Positions 25,458-34,005 of a stretch of DNA of 64,000 nt are shown here, one piece after another; within the stretch, counting starts at the first letter, position 1; each line of letters starts with the position of its first letter. Below the pieces are notes generated by a model that was not told where the DNA came from, made no database searches, and saw only the letters and a list, made by a program, of their open reading frames with translations. Position numbers and translations under genes: made by a program. This DNA is from CAVPDE01 sp964580575 (lineage in GTDB: Bacteria; Desulfobacterota; DSM-4660; Desulfatiglandales; HGW-15), in NCBI GenBank assembly GCA_964580575.1, contig CAZOLJ010000016.1, positions 4,677-68,676 on the forward strand, read 5' to 3'.

Positions 25458-26360
25458 TTAGTCCCCGACCACCTTGATTTCAGGTTCCAGGTCAATGCCC
25501 GTTTGCTCTCTCACCCGTTGCCGCGCCGTTTCCATGAGGGCGAGGATGTCCTCCGCACTGGCTCCTCCCACGTTCACGATGACATTGGCGTGCTTGTCGG
25601 AGATCATGGCGCCCCCCACTCTCTTCCCTTTCAGGCCCACACTCTCGATGAGCCTTCCCGCAGAGTCCTGCGGAGGGTTCTTGAAAACAGAGCCGGCGCT
25701 CGGGTAATCCAGAGGCTGGCCGGCTTTCCGTCTCTCCAGATAGTTCAGAATCCTTTCGCCTATGGCTTCCGGACGATCCGGGGTCCCCTTGAACTGAGCC
25801 TTCACCACCACGGATCCGAGGGGAAGGAAAGCTCTTCTGTACCCGAACTGGAGTTCTAAACGGTTCATGATCACACTTTCCCCATCCGCGGTGAGGATCT
25901 CCACCCCCGTCACCACGTCGCCTGCGCTCTTTCCCCAGGCTCCGGCGTTCATGGCCACGGCTCCGCCCACCGTGCCCGGGATACCGGCAAGGAATTCCAG
26001 ACCGGCCAACCCCTTCTTTTGGCTGAAACGCACCAGCTCTGCGAGACCCAGACCCGCTCCGGCGTGGATCGTGCCCTCCTTTTCTTCAACTCCTTCCAGT
26101 TCACCCTTGAGAAGAAGGGCAAGGCCTTTGAGACCCCTGTCTTTCACCAGGAGGTTGCTGCCCTTGCCTACCATCAAATAAGGGAGGTTTTCTTTGCTCG
26201 CAAAGGAAAGCACCTCCTTCAGCTGCAAAAGGTCCTTCACCGCACACAGAGCCTCGGCCTTTCCTCCGACGCGAAAGGTGGTGTAGGGCCCCATGGGGCA
26301 GCCGAAATGGACGTCGTTGTCTAGGACCCTGGTCAATTCTCTTTTCTGCCTCTCATCCAT
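25458..26360 (-). CDS. murB: UDP-N-acetylenolpyruvoylglucosamine reductase MurB
   Basis: A 300-residue FAD enzyme that reduces UDP-GlcNAc-enolpyruvate to UDP-MurNAc with NADPH. It shows TTFRVGGKAEALC, LMVGKGSNLLV, the flavin site GIPGTVGGAVAMNAGAWG, FGYRRAFLP and the catalytic serine region YPSAGSVFKNP. The length fits the shorter (type II) MurB group. It lies 24 bases after murC. Confidence 0.96.
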   Translation of the reverse strand: MDERQKRELTRVLDNDVHFGCPMGPYTTFRVGGKAEALCAVKDLLQLKEVLSFASKENLPYLMVGKGSNLLVKDRGLKGLALLLKGELEGVEEKEGTIHAGAGLGLAELVRFSQKKGLAGLEFLAGIPGTVGGAVAMNAGAWGKSAGDVVTGVEILTADGESVIMNRLELQFGYRRAFLPLGSVVVKAQFKGTPDRPEAIGERILNYLERRKAGQPLDYPSAGSVFKNPPQDSAGRLIESVGLKGKRVGGAMISDKHANVIVNVGGASAEDILALMETARQRVREQTGIDLEPEIKVVGD

Positions 26361-26384
26361 GAATTCACAAAACCGAACCCTGCG

Positions 26385-27770
26385 TCATCGTTGAACCAGT
26401 TCATCGAGCAAACGCTCTCCCACGTGATAAATGTCTCCTGCCCCCAGCGTCATCACCACATCCCCTTTTTGGACACGCTCCGCAAGAACCCGCACGATTT
26501 CCGCCTGATCGCGGCAGAGAACCACGTCCCTGTGGCCATGGTCCTTGATTCCCTGGCTCAGCATCTGACTGTCCACGCCTACGATCGGTTTTTCTCCGGC
26601 CCCATAGAGGGGCGCGAGGATCAAGACGTCCGCCTGATTGAAGCACGTCATAAAACGGTCATAGAGCAAATGGGTTCTGGTGTAGCGGTGGGGCTGGAAC
26701 ACCACGACGAGCCTTCGGTCCGGCCAGCAGTCTTTGGCCGTCAGGAGTGTGGCCGCGATCTCCGTGGGATGATGGCCGTAGTCATCCAACACCAGGACTC
26801 CCTTTTTGTCTCCCTTGATCTCAAAACGCCGGGCCAGCCCGCCCAGATGACGCAATCCCTTTCGAATGTCCTCCATGGGCACATCGAGTTCGAGACCCAC
26901 CCCTATCGCTGCAAGGGCGTTGAGAACATTGTGATTTCCGGGCCTGCCCACCACCACCTCCCCGAGGGAGGCATTGTGATAGAGGACTTCCAAGCGGCTC
27001 TCCAGTTCGCCCCGGACCACGTCTCTGGCCCTCAAGTCCGCCTGGGAACTCATCCCGTAGGTGAGGTACCGCTTCTTGAGAAGAGGAATGACCCCCTGGA
27101 TTTCTTCATTGTCGAGACAGAGCACGGCCAACCCGTAAAAGGGAATCTTGTTGATGAAGTCCACAAAGGCCTTTCGAATCGCCTCAATGCTCCCGTAGTG
27201 GTCCAGGTGCTCGTAGTCGATGTTGGTGACCACCGCGATGGTGGGCGAAAGGATCATGAAAGACCCGTCACTCTCATCGGACTCGGCGACCAGGATGTCC
27301 CCCTGGCCTAGCTTTGCATTGGACCCTCCCCAGATGTCGAGCCTGCCGCCGATCACCACCGTGGGGTCCAGCTTCCCGCACGTCAGGATCGAAGCGATCA
27401 TGGAGGTGGTCGTTGTTTTCCCGTGGGCCCCTGCCACGGAGATGCCGTATTTCAGGCGCATGAGCTCTGCCAGCATCTCCGCTCGCGGAATCACGGGAAT
27501 GGACTTCTCCTTGGCCTCCAGGACTTCCGGGTTGTCCGTGGCTACGGCGGATGAGTACACCACCACGTCCGCCCCTTCGATGTGCTCTCTCTTGTGGCCC
27601 GCGAAGATCTTCCCGCCCAGCGCTGCCAGGCGCGCGGTGACCGGTGACGCCTTGACATCCGACCCGCTCACCCCATACCCGAGATTGAGAAGGAGTTCGG
27701 CAATGCCGCTCATCCCGATGCCGCCGATGCCCACGAAATGAATGTGCTTTGTCTTTCCGAAAATCTTCAT
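26385..27770 (-). CDS. murC: UDP-N-acetylmuramate-L-alanine ligase MurC
   Basis: A 461-residue Mur ligase that adds L-Ala to UDP-MurNAc. It opens IHFVGIGGIGMSGIAELL and has the ATP loop VAGAHGKTTTTSMI and the site DYGHHPTEI with QPHRYTRT, typical of MurC. Its ATG overlaps the murG stop (ATGA), indicating coupled translation. Confidence 0.97.
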   Translation of the reverse strand: MKIFGKTKHIHFVGIGGIGMSGIAELLLNLGYGVSGSDVKASPVTARLAALGGKIFAGHKREHIEGADVVVYSSAVATDNPEVLEAKEKSIPVIPRAEMLAELMRLKYGISVAGAHGKTTTTSMIASILTCGKLDPTVVIGGRLDIWGGSNAKLGQGDILVAESDESDGSFMILSPTIAVVTNIDYEHLDHYGSIEAIRKAFVDFINKIPFYGLAVLCLDNEEIQGVIPLLKKRYLTYGMSSQADLRARDVVRGELESRLEVLYHNASLGEVVVGRPGNHNVLNALAAIGVGLELDVPMEDIRKGLRHLGGLARRFEIKGDKKGVLVLDDYGHHPTEIAATLLTAKDCWPDRRLVVVFQPHRYTRTHLLYDRFMTCFNQADVLILAPLYGAGEKPIVGVDSQMLSQGIKDHGHRDVVLCRDQAEIVRVLAERVQKGDVVMTLGAGDIYHVGERLLDELVQR

Positions 27771-28840
27771 GATCGAATCATCTCCAGGAGCAGATCGGCA
27801 ATTCTCTGAGCTGCATCGTGTTTTGAAACGCTCCTGGCCGCCTGTCCCATTTTTTCAAGAGCAGCCCGGTCCTCCATGAGTTTCGCAAGCCGCTCGGCCA
27901 GGACCTCTCCGGTCAGGTTTTCCTGCAGGATCATCTCGGCTGCGCCTGCCTCCACAAGAAACTGCCCATTGGTCTCCTGATGCCTGTTCGCCGCAAAAGG
28001 ATAGGGAATCAGCAGGGAGGGTTTCCCCATGGCCGCCATCTCGAAGACCGCGCCGGCTCCCGCCCTGCTCACCACCAGGTCCGCTTCCCTGTAAACCCCG
28101 GCCATGTCCTGAATGAAAGGCCTCACCTCAGCCTCGATCCCCCTTTCTTTGTAAAGGGCGGCCGTTCTCTCGTAATCGAGTTCGCCTGTTTGATGAATGG
28201 CCCGGCAGGGTCTGTTTCTCTTTTTCAGCAGGGCCAGGGCATCCACAAAGGCGTCATTGATGGCTCTGGCGCCCTGACTCCCTCCCACCACGGCCACGGT
28301 GAAGGGCTTGCCGTTTCCTGAGAGCCGTCTTTCCGAGGGCACGAATTCCGCACGAATCGGATTCCCCGTGAGGTGAATCGATCCGCTGGAGAAATGTTTC
28401 CGGCTTTCTTCAAAGGAGATGAACACCCGGTTCACCACCCGGCAGAGCAGCCGGTTCGTCACACCCGGGAAAGAGTTCTGCTCATGAATGGCCGACGGAA
28501 CGCCCATCACCCTGGCGGCGAGGCAAACGGGACCGGCCGAGTATCCTCCCACGCCCAGCACCAGGTGGGGCGAAAACTCCCGGATGATCCACAGGGACTC
28601 CAGAAGACTCCAGGGAAGCTTCAGCGCCACCCAAGCCCCTTTGAGCAGGCCTCTGCCTTTCATCCCTTCAACGGCAATGGAAGCCTGACGAAACCCTGCT
28701 TTTCTCAACACCTCGGATTCTATCTTGCGTTTGCCCGTCACAAAAAGGATCTCCGCTCCTTCAAACCTTCTGCCTACCTCTTTGGCCACAGCCACTCCCG
28801 GAAACAGGTGCCCCCCTGTGCCTCCTCCTGCCACCATCAT
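27767..28840 (-). CDS. murG: UDP-GlcNAc:lipid I transferase MurG
   Basis: A 357-residue membrane-associated glycosyltransferase that makes lipid II from lipid I. It has the N-terminal GGGTGGHLFPGVAVA, the central loop HEQNSFPGVTNRLL, VGGSQGARAIN and the C-terminal SRAGAGAVFEMAAMGKPSLL, all standard. Two adjacent ATGs make the exact start uncertain by one codon or a little more. It lies 35 bases after ftsW. Confidence 0.96.
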   Translation of the reverse strand: MMVAGGGTGGHLFPGVAVAKEVGRRFEGAEILFVTGKRKIESEVLRKAGFRQASIAVEGMKGRGLLKGAWVALKLPWSLLESLWIIREFSPHLVLGVGGYSAGPVCLAARVMGVPSAIHEQNSFPGVTNRLLCRVVNRVFISFEESRKHFSSGSIHLTGNPIRAEFVPSERRLSGNGKPFTVAVVGGSQGARAINDAFVDALALLKKRNRPCRAIHQTGELDYERTAALYKERGIEAEVRPFIQDMAGVYREADLVVSRAGAGAVFEMAAMGKPSLLIPYPFAANRHQETNGQFLVEAGAAEMILQENLTGEVLAERLAKLMEDRAALEKMGQAARSVSKHDAAQRIADLLLEMIRS

Positions 28841-28875
28841 CCGAATCGTCTTTTTCGGCTCCTGCTCCAGAGTCC

Positions 28876-29979
28876 TTATCTCCTTGAAGAGATGTTCAGA
28901 AGAATACCGACGCTCACGAGGCTGATCACCAGCGAGGACCCCCCGTAACTGATGAAGGGGAGCGTCAGCCCCTTGGTCGGCAAAAGGCCCATGACCACGC
29001 CCATGTTGATCATCACCTGAAGGCCCAGGAACGAGGTGATGCCGAGAGCGAGGTAACTGCTGTAGAGATCAGGGGCATGGAGCGCCACCTGGATTCCCCG
29101 AATCACCAGAAGGCCGAAGAGGATCACGATCACTGCAAGACCCACGAGACCCAGTTCTTCCGCCACGATGGAGAGGATGAAGTCCGTGTGGGGCTCGGGA
29201 AGGTAGAAAAGCTTCTGTTTGCTGTTTCCAAGGCCCACGCCCAGGACCCCCCCTGAGCCGATGGCCAGGAAGGAATGAATGATTTGAAACCCAAGCCCCT
29301 GCGGGTCATCCCACGGGTTCAGGAAAGCCCACCACCGTTTGAGCCGATAGTCCACTCGGTGAACCAGCCACAAGACCGCCGGCAAAGACAGCAGCATGAG
29401 GCCGACGAGGTGAAGCACTTTGACTCCGCCCACAAAGAGGAGAATCACCAGCCAGCATCCGATGATGACGGCCGTCCCCAGGTCAGGCTGGAGCAGGATG
29501 AGCCCCATGAAGGCCCCTGCAACGACCAAATGAGGCACCAGCCCGTTCGAAAAAGAACTCATGGCCGGGCCTTTCTTGGCGATGGAGTAAGCCACATAAA
29601 AAGCGAGCGCCAGTTTGGCGAGTTCCGAAGGCTGAAAGGAAAAACCGGCGATGCGGAACCACCGGGAAGCGCCGCCGATCTTGGCCCCCACTCCCGGCAC
29701 CAGGAGGAGGAGCAAGAGAAAGAGGCTGATGCCGAGAAGCGGATAGACCAGGCGCGGATAAACCGTGCTCGGAATGTTTTTTGTGAAGATCATGAAACAA
29801 ACACCGACCAGGCAGAACATGCCCTGCCGCTTGAGAAAATAGTAGCTGTCCCCCATCCGGTGCTCGGCGAGGAAAGAGCTTGCGCTGTAGATGGCCACAA
29901 GCCCTAACCCGAGGAGAAGCAGCGTGGGAACCAGGAGCAGGTAGTCATACTCGAAATATTTTTTCTTCGTCTCATCCAT
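28876..29979 (-). CDS. ftsW: Division SEDS protein FtsW
   Basis: A 367-residue multi-pass membrane protein that polymerises glycan strands at the septum with FtsI. The start is ATG 29979 (MDETKKKYFEYDYLLL), overlapping the end of murD by 8 bases; an upstream frame to 30081 is not used. The signature PEPHTDFILSIVAEELGL and the catalytic-type motifs near WRFRIAGFSFQPSELAK-like residues are present, with about ten helices. The order murD-ftsW-murG is standard. Confidence 0.95.
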   Translation of the reverse strand: MDETKKKYFEYDYLLLVPTLLLLGLGLVAIYSASSFLAEHRMGDSYYFLKRQGMFCLVGVCFMIFTKNIPSTVYPRLVYPLLGISLFLLLLLLVPGVGAKIGGASRWFRIAGFSFQPSELAKLALAFYVAYSIAKKGPAMSSFSNGLVPHLVVAGAFMGLILLQPDLGTAVIIGCWLVILLFVGGVKVLHLVGLMLLSLPAVLWLVHRVDYRLKRWWAFLNPWDDPQGLGFQIIHSFLAIGSGGVLGVGLGNSKQKLFYLPEPHTDFILSIVAEELGLVGLAVIVILFGLLVIRGIQVALHAPDLYSSYLALGITSFLGLQVMINMGVVMGLLPTKGLTLPFISYGGSSLVISLVSVGILLNISSRR

Positions 29980-31336
29980 GCTGCAGCCCTTCGACCGCTT
30001 TCTTGAACACCCTGCCTCTGTGGCCGTAGTCCGTGAACATGTCAAAGCTGGAACAGGCCGGAGCCAGAAGCACCACGTCATGGGGCTTTGCCACGGAAAA
30101 GGCCTTGGTCACGGCATCGTCCATGCTATCCGCTGTGGCATAAGGGATCTGGTCTTCAAAGGCCTCGGCCATGATCTGCTTCGATTCTCCCATGAGAAAC
30201 GCTTTTTTCACCCTTCCCTTGGCCACCCGCACCAGGGGCGCGTAGTTGCCCCCTTTGTGACGACCCCCGGCGATCAGGATAATGGGACGATCAAAACTGG
30301 CGAGGGATCGGATGGCCGCGTCCACGTTCGTCGCTTTGGAGTCGTCGTAGAAGTCCACTTCCCTGATACGGCCCGCAAGCTCCAGGCGATGGGAAAGACC
30401 CTGGAACTGGTCCATGGTGTGCTGAATCACCGGAGGCTCCGCATTCAGAGCCAGACCGGCGAGAGCTGCCGCCATCATGTTCTCCACATTGTGCTTTCCC
30501 GGAAGGGGGCATTTCTGAAGATCAAAGACATGGCTTTCCTTACCCGGCAAACCGGCTCTGATCCCTTTTCCCTCCACAAAAGCCTGCCGAAGATCTTTCT
30601 TCTTCAAACCGTACCGCAAAACGGAAACGTCCTTGGGGGGCGCAAAGGAGGACAGGACGTCATCGTCATCGTTCAGGATCGCGAAATCTCCTCCGCCCTG
30701 ATTCTTGAAAATCTTCAGTTTGGATTGAACGTAAGTCTCGTAATTCGGATACCGGTCCAGATGGTCCGGAGAAATATTGAGCAGGAGCGCGACCAGAGGA
30801 CTGAAGCCCTCCATCGTGTCGAGCTGAAAGCTGCTCACCTCCACCACCGCCACATCCGCCTTCGAACCGGCGGCCGCGTAATCGATGAGCGGGGTCCCGA
30901 GGTTTCCTCCTACAAACACCTTGTGCCCCGCATTCTGCAGCAGCGCCCCAAGAAAGGCCGTGACCGTGGACTTGCCGTTCGTGCCCGTGACCGCCACGAT
31001 CGGTGTGTTCATGATCTGCACCGCCAGGTCCATCTCTCCTGTCACAGGGATTCCTTTTTCTTTTGCAGCCGCAAGGGGCGCAAGATCCATTGGCACTCCG
31101 GGGCTCACGATGATCCGCTCGGAACGGATGAAGGTGTTCATGGTGTGCCCGCCTGTCTCCAGCGTGACGCCCATGGACCTCATTTCCTTAACCACACCCG
31201 GTTCCAGGTCCGCCTCCTTCTTCACGTCGCTGACCGTGACTCTGGCCCCTTCCCGCACCAGATACCGGACTGCGGAAAGGCCGGATTGACCAAGACCGAC
31301 GACAAGAACCTGTTTATTCTTCAAACGCAGGGGCAT
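29972..31336 (-). CDS. murD: UDP-MurNAc-L-alanine-D-glutamate ligase MurD
   Basis: A 454-residue Mur ligase. It shows VLVVGLGQSGLSAVRYL at the N-terminus, the ATP loop VTGTNGKSTVTAFLG, SPDHLDRYPNYETYVQSK and the ADP site FYDDSKATNVDAA. The end PACSSFDMFTDYGHRG is the usual MurD tail. The start is just downstream of the octad-repeat spacer that separates it from mraY. Confidence 0.97.
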   Translation of the reverse strand: MPLRLKNKQVLVVGLGQSGLSAVRYLVREGARVTVSDVKKEADLEPGVVKEMRSMGVTLETGGHTMNTFIRSERIIVSPGVPMDLAPLAAAKEKGIPVTGEMDLAVQIMNTPIVAVTGTNGKSTVTAFLGALLQNAGHKVFVGGNLGTPLIDYAAAGSKADVAVVEVSSFQLDTMEGFSPLVALLLNISPDHLDRYPNYETYVQSKLKIFKNQGGGDFAILNDDDDVLSSFAPPKDVSVLRYGLKKKDLRQAFVEGKGIRAGLPGKESHVFDLQKCPLPGKHNVENMMAAALAGLALNAEPPVIQHTMDQFQGLSHRLELAGRIREVDFYDDSKATNVDAAIRSLASFDRPIILIAGGRHKGGNYAPLVRVAKGRVKKAFLMGESKQIMAEAFEDQIPYATADSMDDAVTKAFSVAKPHDVVLLAPACSSFDMFTDYGHRGRVFKKAVEGLQHG

Positions 31337-31372
31337 GCCCGATCTTCCTTTTGATCAAAGGCTATAGAGAAT

Positions 31373-31480
31373 TGGAGGAGTAATGGAGTGCTGCAGTACT
31401 GCATAGCCATCAGACCTGTATCTGTGCTCTTTCTTTACCATCACTCCATTACTCCATTACTCCAACACTCCATTTCCTCC
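31373..31480. repeat. Inverted pair of degenerate octad arrays between mraY and murD
   Basis: The right arm (31441-31480) reads TCACTCCA, TTACTCCA, TTACTCCA, ACACTCCA, TTTCCTCC in strict 8-base register with core ACTCCA. The left arm (31373-31404) carries the complementary sense, TGGAGGAG, TAATGGAG, TGCTGCAG, TACTGCAT. About 36 unrelated bases separate the arms. The element fills the whole 140-base spacer. Confidence 0.75.
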
Positions 31481-32560
31481 TCACCTCAACTTCAGCGTGC
31501 TGATGGACAAGAGCGCCAGCACAATGGCAATGATCCAGAAACGAACCGTCACCTTGGATTCCGGCCACCCCTTGAGTTCGAAGTGGTGGTGCAGAGGAGC
31601 CATTCGAAAAATCCTCTTGCCCCCGGTCATCTTGAAGTAGGCTACTTGGAAAATGACCGAAAGGGTTTCCACCACAAAAATCCCTCCCACCAAAATGAGC
31701 ACAATCTCCTGCTTGGTCATGACCGCTACGGTTCCCAGCACCGCCCCGAGCGGCAAGGACCCCACATCGCCCATGAAAAGATCAGCCGGGTGCGCGTTGT
31801 ACCACAGAAAACCGAGCCCCGCGCCCACCACGGCTCCGCACAGCACCGAGAGTTCCCCTGTCCCGGCCACATAAGGAATTCCGAGGTAATTGGCTATTCT
31901 CACGTGTCCTGACAGGTAGGCGAAGATGAGATAGCTTGCAAAGGCGATGATGATGGGTCCCATGGCAAGACCGTCAAGACCGTCCGTGAGGTTCACGGCG
32001 TTGGATGCGCCGACAATGATAAAAACGGCCAGCAGGATATAGAAAATCCCCACGTCCGGGGTAATGTTCTTGAAAAAGGGAAAATTCAGGTGACTGTCAA
32101 AGCCAGGGGAAAGGTAAAGGCTCACCGCCACCGCTAGGGCCGCAAGAATCTGAAGGGTAAACTTCGCCTTTCCGCTCAAGCCCTTGTTGCTTTTGCGAAC
32201 TGTTTTCAGGTAATCGTCCGCAAACCCGATGGCCCCAAAAGAGCAAAGAACAAAGAGCACCAGCCACACATAGAGGTTGTTGAGGTCGCCCCAGAGAAGC
32301 GTGGTCACGACGACCACAGGGAGGAGGAGGCAGCCTCCCATGGTAGGAGTGCCTGCTTTGCCCTGGTGGTTTGCCGGACCGTCCTCGCGGATGTGCTGGC
32401 CCACCTGCATCTCCCTGAGTTTGCGGATAACCCAATCGCCGCAAACAAAAAGGATGACGAGCGCAAAGAGAGTCGCCAGGATCGTTCTGAACGTGATGTA
32501 GCGAAAAACGTTCAGCCACGAAATCTCCGTGTGGAAGAAGTAAATCAGTTTATAGAGCAT
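31481..32560 (-). CDS. mraY: Phospho-MurNAc-pentapeptide translocase MraY
   Basis: A 359-residue membrane enzyme that links phospho-MurNAc-pentapeptide to undecaprenyl phosphate, forming lipid I. It has about ten helices, the motif KAGTPTMGGC, the magnesium site FADDYLK, NAVNLTDGLDGLA, FMGDVGSLPLGA and the C-terminal PLHHHFELKGWPE. It is 35 bases after murF. Confidence 0.97.
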   Translation of the reverse strand: MLYKLIYFFHTEISWLNVFRYITFRTILATLFALVILFVCGDWVIRKLREMQVGQHIREDGPANHQGKAGTPTMGGCLLLPVVVVTTLLWGDLNNLYVWLVLFVLCSFGAIGFADDYLKTVRKSNKGLSGKAKFTLQILAALAVAVSLYLSPGFDSHLNFPFFKNITPDVGIFYILLAVFIIVGASNAVNLTDGLDGLAMGPIIIAFASYLIFAYLSGHVRIANYLGIPYVAGTGELSVLCGAVVGAGLGFLWYNAHPADLFMGDVGSLPLGAVLGTVAVMTKQEIVLILVGGIFVVETLSVIFQVAYFKMTGGKRIFRMAPLHHHFELKGWPESKVTVRFWIIAIVLALLSISTLKLR

Positions 32561-32595
32561 GGAGGTTCATCCTCTCTCAGATTTCTTCCCGCTCT

Positions 32596-34005
32596 TCACG
32601 CCTTTTCCCTGAGCCTGTCGGCCACCCGCTCAAGGCCTATCCTGCGGGAGGCTTTTAAGAACACCAGGTCTCCCGGTTTCATGACTTTCACTATCCTTGC
32701 ACCCATCTCCTTGTGATCCTTGACGCGGATCGTTCTTTCCCGGGGGAAACCCTTGTCCAAGGCCCCCCGAATCATCTCAGGCGCATGGTCGCCCAAGGCC
32801 ACCAACCAATCCGCTCCTGCTTCCGCGACCATTTCCCCTGCTTCCACGTGCCCTGCTTCGGTCTCCTCACCCAACTCCAGCATTTCTCCGAGCCCCACAA
32901 TCACCTTTCTGTCTTTCGGCGCAAGCGCCTTAAGGGATTCCAGGGAGAGCCGCAGAGAAGAAGGGTTCGAGTTGTAGGTGTCATCGATGAGGAGACTTCC
33001 GTTTGCAAGGGGCGTGACCTTGAAACGGCCCTTGACCCCTTCAAATCGACTCAGGCCCTCTTGAATCCGATCCTTGGAAATGTCCAACGATAGCGCTATG
33101 GCAGCGGCTGCAAGCGCGTTGTGCACATTGTGAAACCCCGGCACTCCCAGCCTCACGGAAAAGGACTTTCCTTTCCAGTGAACGTCAAAGGAGAATCCCC
33201 TCCGGCCCAGATTTCGAATTTTCTCGGCCCGTACCGTGTTCTGCAGACCCAGACCGAAAGTGACGGGCTTCTTGCGAAAAGTCGCTGCCGCATGCATCAG
33301 GATCCGGTCATCCCCGTTCAGAATGGCCAAAGCACGCGGAGCCATCTTGTCCAGGAGTTCGACCTTGGCCCTCGCCACTCCCTCGACACTCCCCACACCC
33401 TCGAGATGGGCTCGTCCCACATTGGTGATGAGCCCGATGTCCGGGTCCGCGATCTCCGTGAGCCGGCCGATTTCACCCGGTCGATTCATGCCCATTTCAA
33501 GAACCGCGTAGCAATGGCTCTCGTCCAGCAGGAACAGGCTGAGAGGCAGTCCGATCAGGTTGTTGAAGTTCCCTTCGTTTTTCAACGTAAGCCCTTCAAG
33601 AGAAAGGATGGCGTGAGTCATCTCCTTGGTCGTTGTCTTGCCGCCGCTCCCGGTAATGGCCGTCACACGGGCGTCAAACCGGCGTCTCCACCGCCTTGCC
33701 AGGTCGCCAAGAGCTTTGAGGGTGTCCGGCACACCGATGATGCTCGCACGAGTGTTCGCAGGAAGGTCGGCGGTCCGGTCTTTATTCACAACGACAGCGA
33801 CTGCTCCTTTCTTGATCGCCTCCTTCACAAAGTCGTGGCCGTCAAAGGTTTCCCCCCTGAGAGCCCAGAAGAGCTGGCCCTCTCCAACGGTTCGCGAATC
33901 CGTGCTGATTCCGGAAAAGGATCGGTCCCGTGATCCCCTGAGGAGTTCTCCCTTGATGGGGGAAAGGATTTTCCCGGCGGTCATCTGAACCCGGTTCTCC
34001 TGCAT
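32596..34005 (-). CDS. murF: UDP-MurNAc-tripeptide-D-Ala-D-Ala ligase MurF
   Basis: A 469-residue Mur ligase that adds D-Ala-D-Ala. It has the domain-1 pattern GISTDSRTVGEGQLFWALRG, the ATP loop ITGSGGKTTTKEMTH, EMGMNRPGEIGRL and the late motif DDTYNSNPSSLRLSLE. Its ATG directly follows the murE TGA, with no spacer. Ddl, which makes D-Ala-D-Ala, is not in this cluster. Confidence 0.96.
   Translation of the reverse strand: MQENRVQMTAGKILSPIKGELLRGSRDRSFSGISTDSRTVGEGQLFWALRGETFDGHDFVKEAIKKGAVAVVVNKDRTADLPANTRASIIGVPDTLKALGDLARRWRRRFDARVTAITGSGGKTTTKEMTHAILSLEGLTLKNEGNFNNLIGLPLSLFLLDESHCYAVLEMGMNRPGEIGRLTEIADPDIGLITNVGRAHLEGVGSVEGVARAKVELLDKMAPRALAILNGDDRILMHAAATFRKKPVTFGLGLQNTVRAEKIRNLGRRGFSFDVHWKGKSFSVRLGVPGFHNVHNALAAAAIALSLDISKDRIQEGLSRFEGVKGRFKVTPLANGSLLIDDTYNSNPSSLRLSLESLKALAPKDRKVIVGLGEMLELGEETEAGHVEAGEMVAEAGADWLVALGDHAPEMIRGALDKGFPRERTIRVKDHKEMGARIVKVMKPGDLVFLKASRRIGLERVADRLREKA

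Noticed and set aside
29978..31354. A 458-codon open frame antisense to murD
   Set aside because: Shadow of murD in GC-rich sequence, without a start signal or family match.
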